Assembly (NCBI RefSeq): GCF_000801105.2
Contig: NC_079516.1
Coordinates: 45,488,908-45,552,907, forward strand
Reading direction: 5' to 3'
Source of the DNA: Raphanus sativus
Lineage: Eukaryota > Streptophyta > Magnoliopsida > Brassicales > Brassicaceae
DNA: 64,000 bases
Shown piece by piece: positions 44,390 through 54,259 of this stretch (the stretch's first letter is position 1; the number at the start of each line of letters is the position of its first letter). The translations under genes and the position numbers were made by a program. The notes below the pieces were generated by a model. That model was given only the letters and a program-made list of their open reading frames with translations, was not told the origin of the DNA and searched no databases.

Positions 44390-45440
44390 TTTATTGAGAT
44401 TTAAGGATATTCTCCAAAATGAATATATATATTATACTAAATCTTTGAGTAAAGAAAGTGTCGAATCTACATGCAGTCTCCACTGTATTGTAGTATACTG
44501 GAATTATTATGATTGTGGAAGATGCTATAATAGGCCAAAAATTATTGAAAATATCAATATGATTGGTATGAACATCGTGGTTCTAATGATGCAAAAGATA
44601 ATTATAATTCATGTGGACATTTATTAAATAACAAGAAAATTATTCTTAATCATTTCTTATGTGCTGCTTGTATACAAAATAAGTCACTCATATGGCCATC
44701 AACGGCGAAGATAAACCATGAATCGATTAACTTTCAGGAACATATACCGGGAGATAATCGTGGGACAAATTACCCACTTGACAAAAAATTTGATATTAAC
44801 TGATCCTAAAAACATTTCCAACGGTGCTCTATAATTTTTTTTATATTTCATTTTTTGAACAAATTAATTTTATTATAGAGTTGTATTCATTTCATTGGTT
44901 GGCCTTTTAATGGAATTTTCTATAATATAGAGAAATGTTGTTTTTTCACTCTAATTTTTTTATTATTGATTCGCAACATAATATTTTTTCTTTGCCAGGC
45001 AACTTGTTTAATTGGTTAAGTTACAAGAATATTTTTAAGATTTTTCTCTAAAAGCTAATCGTTTTGTTGATGCTTGTGAGTCTACGTCTCATGCTTTTAG
45101 ACTTTTAGTATTGACTGAAAACTGGGATAAGAGTTAAACACCATGTAACACATGTTCAGATATAAAATGGTTTGAGATGAATCATTAATCAAAAGTTTCT
45201 TTAGTTGATTGATAGATTATTACTGATGAAATCATAAGTCCCAATATCTACAAGGGGTATCCTATATTATATGCAGCATCATTGGATCACATGATCAGGC
45301 CAACCAATAATCATCAGTTATCTCCATAACAATTGATTATGGCTCAAGAACCAAGTAGTTTTATCTAAAAATATCTGGATGTGATGTATACGTCTCAACT
45401 GATTCACCATATCGATGATTCCCGTTCAATAATGAAATAT
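44390..45440 (+). pseudogene. Decayed Ty1/copia integrase fragment
   Basis: Broken plus-strand translation gives IILNHFLCAACIQNKSLIW, the HHCC zinc region ahead of the integrase core, then INFQEHIPGDNRGTNYPL in place of the usual ERIQGDICGP. Further on, QLIMAQEPSSFYLKISGCDV matches the integrase C-terminal region. Many stops, and no LTR nearby. Confidence 0.7.
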
Positions 45441-46165
45441 TTAGAACCACCCACAAATTTTTTAAAAATATTTATTTAATTATTTTTCATTATTAGCATA
45501 CTTAAATGGAATGGATAGTATTCGCATATTCAGCTTTCAGCAAAACTAACAAGGTTTTTTATAACGATTTTCCATACAGAACAATTTTTTATTTATTTGT
45601 GAATCCAATACATGACAAAGAATTGTATACCTCATCTATAACTAGAACCATAACAATGACTTTCTTGTAAAACAAACAAAAATAAACCTATTAAGGGCAT
45701 CCTCATTTTGACCCCATACGAAGTACTATCAACACCGCAACAGCCAAACCCATCACGGCTCTCCACAAATTCAAAGTCTGCACAATCATTCAACATCGAT
45801 ATTATACGATCAGTTATCTTCTCACTTCAATATATTCTAAATCTCAGAAGAAAAGAGATTTATTCCTACACTAATGACATACTACAAAGAAACAAAAACT
45901 TTCACTAGGTTAAAAGTTTTCTTGTTTTGTTACCAAAACCACTGACAAGAGAATCTAAACACCAAAAGTTTTTAAAAAGGTAAAAGTCGGTCATAAATAA
46001 TCTTTAAAAAGGTAAGTAGTCGTTCTCGTACTTTTTTGAAAAAAAATTACATCATTTAAGAACTACAATGATTCTTCAACGCTTCATTTTTCTTGAATTG
46101 GAAGAAAAAGGAGTCAGGATTTGAAAACCGACGCAAAAAATATTGAGTTGTTTTGAATCTTTTTT
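45441..46165. other. Intergenic, 3' side of BG14
   Basis: AT-rich; the expected last exon or 3' UTR of BG14 should lie here, but no clear acceptor followed by a family-like C-terminus was found. Confidence 0.45.
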
Positions 46166-47308
46166 TTAAAGAAAGAAGAAAAGATGTACCTTGATTGAAC
46201 TTGCGGTTGAACTGTATACAATATCAGGAAGATAACCCTGTAAACCGACATTATAAACCGGTTTACCATCCGGATAAAACAACCCATAATTCCTCTCAGA
46301 AGTCGGACCGGGTTTAAGATTCTCATTAAAAAGAGCAAAAACATAAACATCAATCGGAACAGACCGCTTCCCGGGAGTTCCTTTCCTCTCCTGGACCAAC
46401 CTCAACAAGTTCCCGTTATAAAGCGCCGCGTTCTCCGGCGAAGCTCCGATCTCATTCTCATCTCCTTTAGAAGGCCATCCCGTCTCCGAGATCCTAACCT
46501 CAACGTCAGTATGTCCCAACGTCTTAATGGCCGCATAAAGCGCATCGATTTGAGCGAACAACATGTTGTCGTAATGAAGATTCGTGTTAGGATCAACCAT
46601 CCCTTGGTTCGGCTGAAACAGAACATACTCTAGGGGAATCTCTTTGGGACTGTCTTTATAAGCGAAGAAAGGGTAAGCGTTGATCAAGAAAGGAGATTTG
46701 ATCTGAGAGTGAAAATCAAGAATAGGTTGAAGAAACTGTACAAACTCTTCTTTGAACGATCCGGAGGAAGGCGGGTAAGATGTCTGAAGCATGTCTAGGG
46801 AATGAGCGGAAGTTACCGTTACTTGTTTCTCTAAACCGAGACCGGTTAGAGCAGAGTAAACCGCTTTCATGGCCGGTAAGAGGCTCGAGATCAAGACGCG
46901 GTCGTTGGTTTTGAATATTTCGTTTCCGACGACGATCGAGGTGATTCGCGTTTTGGCGATGTGCGGTTGGAGTCGTTGCTGGAGCCAGCTCTGAGCTCTG
47001 GTCGGATCCGCCGACATGTTCTGGAGGAACTCGTTGCCTAGACCGATCATGAAATCGACTTGGGAGTTTGAGAAGGAGAGGAGGACGTTTGGGTCTGCGT
47101 CGTAGAGTTTTACTCTTGTGATGTTAAGTGAGCGGAGGAGGACGGCGACTCTCGACGGAGACGGGAGGTTGTTAGCGATTTGGCCGTAGTTGATTCCCAC
47201 GCCTCCTTGGCCGTTGCTTCTCGCTGAAAAAGAATCTGAGAGAACGAGAAAAAAAAGTAGAAGAGCTTTGAAGAAGAAGAGACTGCGTGTGGCCATGACT
47301 GATGTCAA
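46166..47308 (-). CDS. BG14: Glucan endo-1,3-beta-glucosidase, GH17, BG14 orthologue
   Basis: One open frame of 380 residues. Residues 5-29 form a signal peptide. The GH17 barrel runs from about 36 (GVGINYGQIANNLPSP) to about 357. Glu130 in VVGNEIF is the predicted acid/base and Glu275 in RISETGWPS the nucleophile. FALFNENLKPGPTSERNYGL is the family signature near the end. The enzyme hydrolyses callose-type beta-1,3-glucan in the cell wall or at plasmodesmata. The final seven residues (VHLFFFL) follow a good donor, AAG/GTACAT at 46190/46189, so they may be read-through into an intron. No GPI signal or CBM43 domain is visible downstream. Met5 is an alternative start. Confidence 0.88.
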   Translation of the reverse strand: MTSVMATRSLFFFKALLLFFLVLSDSFSARSNGQGGVGINYGQIANNLPSPSRVAVLLRSLNITRVKLYDADPNVLLSFSNSQVDFMIGLGNEFLQNMSADPTRAQSWLQQRLQPHIAKTRITSIVVGNEIFKTNDRVLISSLLPAMKAVYSALTGLGLEKQVTVTSAHSLDMLQTSYPPSSGSFKEEFVQFLQPILDFHSQIKSPFLINAYPFFAYKDSPKEIPLEYVLFQPNQGMVDPNTNLHYDNMLFAQIDALYAAIKTLGHTDVEVRISETGWPSKGDENEIGASPENAALYNGNLLRLVQERKGTPGKRSVPIDVYVFALFNENLKPGPTSERNYGLFYPDGKPVYNVGLQGYLPDIVYSSTASSIKVHLFFFL

Positions 47309-47969
47309 GAGAAGGATGCGTGTCGCTCACTCCACGACGCCGTTTAAGCGCTCTTCCTCGTGTTTTTTTTAGAATCTTTGAGTTGGCTTTTTTAGGTGTA
47401 TTAATAGAGTAAATACAAGACGGTGGTGTTGGGAAAGAGCAGCCAACTGTAAATTGTGTTGCTCGTTTTCCGCGTTCGTCAAAAAAGGTCGCACCAGGTG
47501 TCTCGCTCACTTGTAATGATATTTTCATTGGGTCAATTTACGTCAAAAATATTTTTCTTTATTTTTTTCAAAACAAATAATTTACGTCTGTATGTATATG
47601 ACTTCTAGTTTGGAAGAAATTATACGGGATATTAAATCAGTTGTGTTCCTCGCCGTTGGTTTTTGTTTTATTTTTATTTTTGTCTTCATATATTACCAAA
47701 AGAATCCCGTTCGTCATCGATGTTTTAATATTCAGTAATTGCAGTCATTAATATCCATGTGGTTTAATTTTATAATCCCATCCCAATTTTAAAAATATGA
47801 GGAGCTTTGAGCCGACATGAAACTAATTAGGTTTCACGTGTGGGACGACAGTTAATATGTGAACAACGATGTAACTTGGGATTGTTGCGAATTGTCGTCA
47901 ATTTAAAATTCCTCTCACCGGTGATCAAAGTCAAATTACTCCATAACCATTGGCGGCTTCGGTAAAATG
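47309..47969. other. BG14 promoter side and AT-rich DNA
   Basis: Includes BG14 leader and promoter; a TATTAAT-like element lies near 47400 on the minus strand. Nothing else recognised. Confidence 0.45.
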
Positions 47970-48029
47970 CTTTCTTTCACGATTCTTTTTTTTTTTTTTT
48001 TTTTTTGAACACACTTTCTTTCACGATTC
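47970..48029 (-). mobile_element. Micro-insertion with long A-run, 16-bp duplication
   Basis: CTTTCTTTCACGATTC at 47970-47985 and 48014-48029 flanks a 28-base insert that on the minus strand is TGTGTTC followed by about 21 A. This is the clearest case of the class: a poly(A) tail with almost no body and a long target duplication. Confidence 0.85.
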
Positions 48030-49119
48030 ACACTTACCAATCTCTCATAAAAATAAAAAATAATGTATAAAAAGTTTTTTTTTTTTTTTTTGCCATCTAA
48101 AAGTATTATTAATATTAAAAGGCTAAAGCCCAAACTTACTACAAATCCATAAAAGAGAGCCACATATACCAACCCAAACATAATCTAAAACTACAGGCCC
48201 ACGCAATGGCCTAACAAAGGACCCGAGCCCACCATAGACCCAAACGATTGATCCATTCAGCTTAGACGCTTCACGCAGAAACGCGTAACAAGGCACGTGT
48301 CAACTCTGATAACGCGCAAAGACACGTGTTGAGATCTCACCAAACGAGATAACACGCGTCACTATCCACCGCGTCGTCACCGCCAAGGAATCACCACCGG
48401 AGTAAGCAGCGACACGCTTCACCGGGAAACCGAAACTCGCCGGAACACTCTTCCCGGCCCTTTCAACCTATCACCATGTCACACACCGTGACTCACTCAT
48501 CGAGACATCGCCGGAGATGGCGAAACGAACGCCCGTTCCGCCGGAACACGCTGGAGCCGAAAAAATCCCACACCCATCTTCGTCGTCGATATTCTGTTCC
48601 CCAGAGAGCATCATCGGACCAGTTCCAATATCTCATCCGGATCTATCAAATCGACGCTGACGACCGAAGATCACATCACCCTCGTAACATCCGCTTCACC
48701 ATCGAAGCCGCTTTACTTCGCCAAAAGACCACCGTCGACTGCGAAGACCAGACAACACAGAAAACAGAAAGCCGATCGTTCACCTGAGAAGAACAGGCGC
48801 CACGCCGGAGTCAAAGACCAGCCGCCCACCTTAATAGAGTGCGACGCCGGATGCCGGAAGAAAGAGAAGTGAATACAAACTATACTAAAGAAAAACGAAA
48901 AGGAAAAAAGAGCAAACGCCGGACCGACGGTGGCTAAGAGTGTCATGTCCCTGATCCTGGATATGATCCTTAGGATCGACCATGGTGCAAGGAGACGCAC
49001 CAGTCAGCTCATGTGACCTAAACACAAGGGTATCATGGCCTGGAAGTAAGGTTAAGGGCATCAGGAAGCTAAGATATAGCTAAACCAAGAAGGAGACAAG
49101 TATAAAGGAGCTGTACAAA

Positions 49120-49290
49120 GTGTATGGCAGCTGGGCGATGCAGTGAGCAAGCTCGGCCAGCTAAACGAAGTGTAGTGCAGCTCAGTGTAGCTCACTGAAG
49201 AGTGTGTCAGCTCCCTGAGCTGGATGAACTAGCTCACTCAGCTGGGTCAGCTGGGGATCAGCTCAACTCAGCTGGACTGAGTGATCAAGT
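49120..49290 (+). repeat. AGCT-rich tract in gypsy LTR
   Basis: CAGCTG, AGCTCA and related AGCT-containing words occur about every 10-15 bases. A second tract lies at 51370-51510. Both recur in the right LTR (54440-54610 and 56690-56830). Confidence 0.8.
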
Positions 49291-49557
49291 CTTGGGCAGT
49301 TGGGCCAGGTCCGGACAGTGGTCGGACCATGTGGACCACCCGGGTGTGCCGGTGAGCCGGTGGGCATTTGTGGTTGAACCAGAGGCTTGGGCAACCAGTT
49401 AAGGCTTGTGTGTGACATGTCTAGGAGCAGTTAGGCATGTCAAGGACGTCTGGTAACTGCCATAGGCGAACAAGTGTGATCTGGACCATTGATTAAATCA
49501 ATGGCCAGAAATGATACCGAAAGGGTGCAACCTTTGGAAAGGTGGCCATTCCTTTTC

Positions 49558-49565
49558 TATAAATA
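49558..49565 (+). promoter_or_regulatory. TATA box in 5' LTR
   Basis: TATAAATA about 617 bases into the LTR; the copy in the 3' LTR is at 54877-54884. If used, the R-U5 part would be about 2.3 kb, which is unusually long. Confidence 0.6.
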
Positions 49566-51902
49566 CAAGGGCAAGTCCGTGCCTTTGCAGGCACGTCAGG
49601 ACTTCATTCTTCTTCCTGAAACACAAAGAAAAACCAGAGAAAACAGAGAGAAAGTCGGATGGCAACATCCAACCCCAAGAGTGGGATGAAGGCAGCAAAG
49701 AGGCAGTTTTGTGGGCAATCAAGTGGGAAGTTATGAACGACCCTGTGATGGGTTTTCACCATTGATGAACACGTCCCAGGCTTCCTCTACATCCTTACTA
49801 CACATCCAAATAGGCAGGGAAGAAGGGAGATGACCGGATTCACTCTCAAGTCCAAGAGCAGCCTTAAGGGCAGTGGTGTGTAGAAAGGCAGTTTTCATGG
49901 TCACTGAAGTGAGAAGTGATGGACGACCCTTGGGTGGTGTTTGATCATGGATGAACACACCCTAGGCTTCCTCTGTGTCTTAGGGACACACGCAAATGGT
50001 CAGATTAGAATGGAGAAGGCCGGACTCCACTCCCAAGGCATGTACAGCCTTGAAGGTGGATGCAGTGCAGAAACTGTTTTCATGGAAGTTCCATGGAAGG
50101 GATGATGGATGCGACCCATGGATGGATCTTATCAATACTGGAGGTATGTGATAAGACCTGATTAAGACAAGTGCAAGAGGCACAAGGCCGGACCTGATCA
50201 GGGAAGCACAAGGTCTAGCAAGATCAAGTATGAGGTAACATGTGTTGATTACTTATGTTTATGTTTATGTTTATGTCTGTGTTGTGTCTCTTGGGGTAGG
50301 ATCAAGGCCAGGCATGGCACGCCCCTTGAGGAATGTATATTGTGATGTGTCTTAGGAATCCAAGATCCTGGACAAAGGGGCGGATCATAACTGATCTAAC
50401 TCATCCATGTGGGATGATGGTTAGATGCTGTTCATTGGATATTGATCAATGATGGATCATGGTTTGGTGTTGGGTTTGATCATGGTGTGAACCATGAGTC
50501 CGACCCACTGATGAGACACATGGGAGTCCTAGAGACAGAGGAACCATGTGGAGTGTAAGGTCCAATTCGTTTGGATCCAACAGCAAGCAAAGGAGAGGAG
50601 TAAGGCTAGTACTTGTTGGTATGGACCACAAGTATTATGCTGGTGTGTTTATACAAGGAAGGCTGTGTGTGATCTGATCATGGGCAAGGATGGACGACCT
50701 GATCCATGGATGATGGATCAAGGTGTCTGATCTGATTGATCAAATGATGCACCAGTGGTAAGAGCAACACTAATCAGGTTCAGTGGGACATAGTTCCATG
50801 GCCGGTTAGGTATGTGTGAAGACTCATCAGTTCTGAGTCATGTGGGGTGGTTGGTTGATTGACTCAGGAACTGGTGGGCATTGTTAATCTTGTTCTATGA
50901 TGTTCAGACATGGAGGTACTGAACCCTGGAGTGGCCGATTCAGAGAAATCTCTCCATGGCCTTGGTTGGGCAGGTAAGTGGGGATCTGATAGTTCCATAA
51001 GGAATTGTTAGGATCCGACTTCAAATATCTCTTAATGGATATTTATCATGAATTATCATGGTGAAAGATTAGTTTTATCTCATTGATTTAGAGGTGGTCA
51101 GTTATGGCCATATGGGCTGTTCATGGGCGAGATCAGTATGAGCGAGGCCGGTTATGAGAAATCTGACTTGACCATTCTCTTAGTTATGAATTATCATGAA
51201 TTATCATGAATTTTAATTAGTTTTTGGAGCATGTTTGCTTGTAGTTGGTTTGCAGCTGAAGACTTCCCAAAGGTACTTGGTCTGTGGGGATGGTTGGTTG
51301 AATGACTAAGTACCTAAGGGGAGAGTTTATACAGGTATAATGGGGAGTTGGACGAGTGGATGGGGAGCTAGGCAAAGGTACCTCGCAGCTCGATCAGCTG
51401 GAAGAGAGTTGGGAACCTCAAGTGAAGTGGTTCAGTTCAGCTAGCTGAATGAGCTAGCTAGACAGCTAAGGCAGCTGAGACAAAGAGCTATCAAGCTCCG
51501 TGGATGTGGCAAAGGTATGATCTAGCAATTCTTGCATAGATCTAGATAGAATGGTTTAGGGGAACAGAACCTCAGTTAATGTATGACTTGGATTAGGTTT
51601 AGGATCAACCTTGGAGCTGATAGTAGTTGTGTCTACTGATCATGGCTAAGGTGATTCGAACTGACAAGTATTAGATTGGTTTTAGACCAATGGCTGATAG
51701 ATAATATTCCGCTGTGCATAAGTTGAAAGGATCTAAGCTAGGGAATGACTAAGGTAGTCTTAAGCTAAGGTCCAAGATAGACTTCGCCTTTAGGCGAAAA
51801 TATATATAAAGATTGAAAAATTGAGTGGTTCGGTCAGGGTATGGACTGAGCGACGTGAGGCATCGACCGCGGCCTAGCCGGCCGGGTTCGGGTCTTACAA
51901 GT

Positions 51903-51914
51903 TGGTATCAGAGC
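51903..51914 (+). other. Primer-binding site for initiator tRNA-Met (gypsy element)
   Basis: TGGTATCAGAGC three bases after the LTR end. Confidence 0.9.
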
Positions 51915-52289
51915 ATTCTTGATTCTAGGATCGTTGGGTTGTGGTTGTTCACCCATGCATCCGGACAAGTAGATGCTGATGTGGTTAATCCACCAGTTTT
52001 ATTGTTGACTCAGCTGGAGGAAGTTAACAATGAAGCTGGATTGACTGTAAGTCAGCTCAACCCTACTGAGGTTCTAGTGGGGGAGAGCTGAGCTGCAGCT
52101 GGAAGGGGAAGTTGAATCCTCTTGTGATGTGAACCGGGCTGATCCAAACAATTGTTGCAAACAATGAGAGGACTAACCGGTTGATTGGGCAGCTGTTTTG
52201 GCAGCTAATGATCAAGCTGGGCCAGTAGCTGAGGTGATCTAGATTGATTCACCAGCTAGGGCAGTTGGTTAGTGGACTACCTGAGGGTG

Positions 52290-53735
52290 CTGGAACACAT
52301 AGCTCAGATGAGAACTAAGTATTTCTCAGGTAGTATGGATCCTTTTGAGGCAGCTGAGTGGAGGTTCTGATTGGGTTGTAACTTCAGCTCAACTCACTGC
52401 TCAAAGGTATTGTGTTCCAAACCAAAATATTTCTGGAAACTGAGACGACCATGGAACCTTACTAGGTGAGCCGAGAGGGAGCTGAGGCAAGATAGGGTAT
52501 CATGCTTGTGAACGGGAAAGTTCCAAGGTGAACCGGCTTGGCCAAGATGCATTCTCCAAGGGCAAGATCCTGAAACAGAAGGTTGGTTGATCTAGTTATC
52601 TGGAATTAATAGACGGATTGGAAGGATCGATGCAATGCAAGATCTTTTATGGATGACCTGGACCAGGGAAGTAACATGAACCTGAGAGTGGCTTAGGTTG
52701 AAAGAAACGTGCAGCACTCTTTGGGGGTAAGTTATCCTTGGTGGCCGTTCAAAACAAGTGAGCATTTGCGAGGTTCAAGTTGGTTTAAGGGAGATGCTAC
52801 ATGGCTAGTATACGAGTGGCTTGGGATCAGATGGATCAGCTGGGACTCAGTATAAGCCAAGGTAGGATTCCTTAGATCAATTTGAATGGATTGGGTATAT
52901 GATGTTAAGTGGCTTAGTATGATGGGGATTGAGGTATATTATAAACACTCTTGTGAATGGTATGGGACATTCACAGAAGTGTGACACTTTGGAGAATGGT
53001 ATGGGACGTTTTCCAAATGTGTGATCAAACCGATGTCTTACTCATCTAGGTACTTAATGATCAGTGGTGTGGAAACACATGTACTTTCCGATACTGGAGC
53101 TACACAAAGGTTTGTGAGTCCAGGATTGATCGGAAAGGGTTTGTTCCAGATGGGAACATGGGATTGTCTGGTTAGAGACATCCTGGTATTGATCACAGAC
53201 AGGGTAATGCCTGCGGATCTGATTGTTGATCACAGACAGGGTAATGCCTGCGGATCTGATTGTAGTCCGCCTTAAGAATCACGAGGTGATCATAGGCATG
53301 GACTGGCTTGGCAAGAATCGGGCCACCTTGGACTGTCATCATGAGAGGATGCAGTTTGAGAGTGGGTGTGGACCCCCGATCAAGTACCAAGGTATTAATC
53401 CGGCCTCTGGATGCTTAGTGTTATCAGCAGTCCGTCCAGAAAGGATGCTTGAGCGGGGTTGTTGAGCCTAGTTGGCCACAACCAGCACTAAGGAGGTCGT
53501 AGGGGTTGGTGGCCCGGACGGGATACCGCTGGTCAGTGAGTTCGAGGATGTGTTTCGGGCGCTACAGGGCATTCCCCCTGATAGGGCTGACCCGTTCATA
53601 ATAGAACTGGAACCAGGGACGGCCCCAATGTCAAAGAACCCATACTGCATGGCTCCTGCCGAGATGGCCGAGCTGAAGTCGACTAAGTCCAGTAAAGGAC
53701 GAGGGTCGCAGCACAACCAAGTCGGAGATTGACCT
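52290..53735 (+). pseudogene. Broken gypsy gag-protease-RT start
   Basis: Near 52310-52370 the sequence reads RTKYFSGSMDPFEAAEWR, a gag capsid start with a stop soon after. From 53021 the protease region appears: HVLSDTGATQRFVSP with the Asp-Thr-Gly triad, then IIGMDWLGKNRATLDCH. From 53535 comes VSEFEDVFRALQGIPPDRAD and ELEPGTAPMSKNPY, the stretch just before the reverse transcriptase fingers. The frame is broken by a 37-bp tandem duplication and by stops, and coding ends at MAPAEMAELK (about 53675). No YVDD/FIDD motif follows. Confidence 0.85.
53189..53262 (+). repeat. 37-bp tandem duplication in the protease region
   Basis: Units 53189-53225 and 53226-53262 are essentially identical (GATCACAGACAGGGTAATGC shared) and shift the frame. 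Confidence 0.9.
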
Positions 53736-53817
53736 AGAGTTGGAATGAAGTCGACCAAGTCCAGTGAGGGACGAGAGTCGCAGGACAACCAAGTCGGAGA
53801 TTGACCTATGGTTGGAA
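53674..53817 (+). repeat. 72-bp tandem duplication at the RT deletion point
   Basis: Two 72-bp units (53674-53745, 53746-53817) share CAACCAAGTCGGAGATTGAC; they sit exactly where reverse transcriptase coding is lost. Confidence 0.85.
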
Positions 53818-54259
53818 TGAAACGGTGGAGTCCCGGAGTGGACAGGACCGGAATGTGATCGAGTTCTTTAAAGACTTGACTGATACATTGAGTGTCTTGG
53901 AGGTTGGGTAAATCTACTAAGACTCGAGTATGCAGTAAGTTCTTAAGGACTAAAAATGATCTAGTCATGGACTAGGCTCAGAGATAATTGACTTGGTGTA
54001 TACTAGACTGCAACTTGGAAAGTTGAGTTCAGTGACATAAGTCTGTTATGGTGTGATATGTAAAAGGAGAAGACCACTTGGTTCGGAATCAAGTGAGTTC
54101 CGTCCAAGTGGGGGAGACTTGTTCATACATTGATCAAAAAGGTGATCAGTGAAAAGGAACAAGGATGATGATGCAAAAGAGTTTGGTGGAACCTTTGGCA
54201 TCAAGCAAGACGACAGCACCACTGGATTCGAGACGAATCCATTCTAAGTGGGGGAGACT

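Larger units (their letters stand above)
48941..51899 (+). repeat. 5' LTR of the gypsy element
   Basis: 2,959 bp, from TGTCATGTCC to GGTCTTACA. Compared by eye with the right LTR it shows about 22-25 substitutions and a few single-base indels, i.e. about 99% identity. Short open frames inside (for example 49202-49402) appear in both LTRs and are not genes. Confidence 0.95.

Noticed and set aside
48476..48787. 103-codon basic open frame
   Set aside because: Lies in the retroposon on the opposite strand; Arg/His-rich composition follows from GC-rich repeat sequence and no family is recognisable.
49202..49402. 66-codon frame in the gypsy LTR
   Set aside because: The same frame appears in the other LTR (54521-54721); it is LTR sequence, not a gene.
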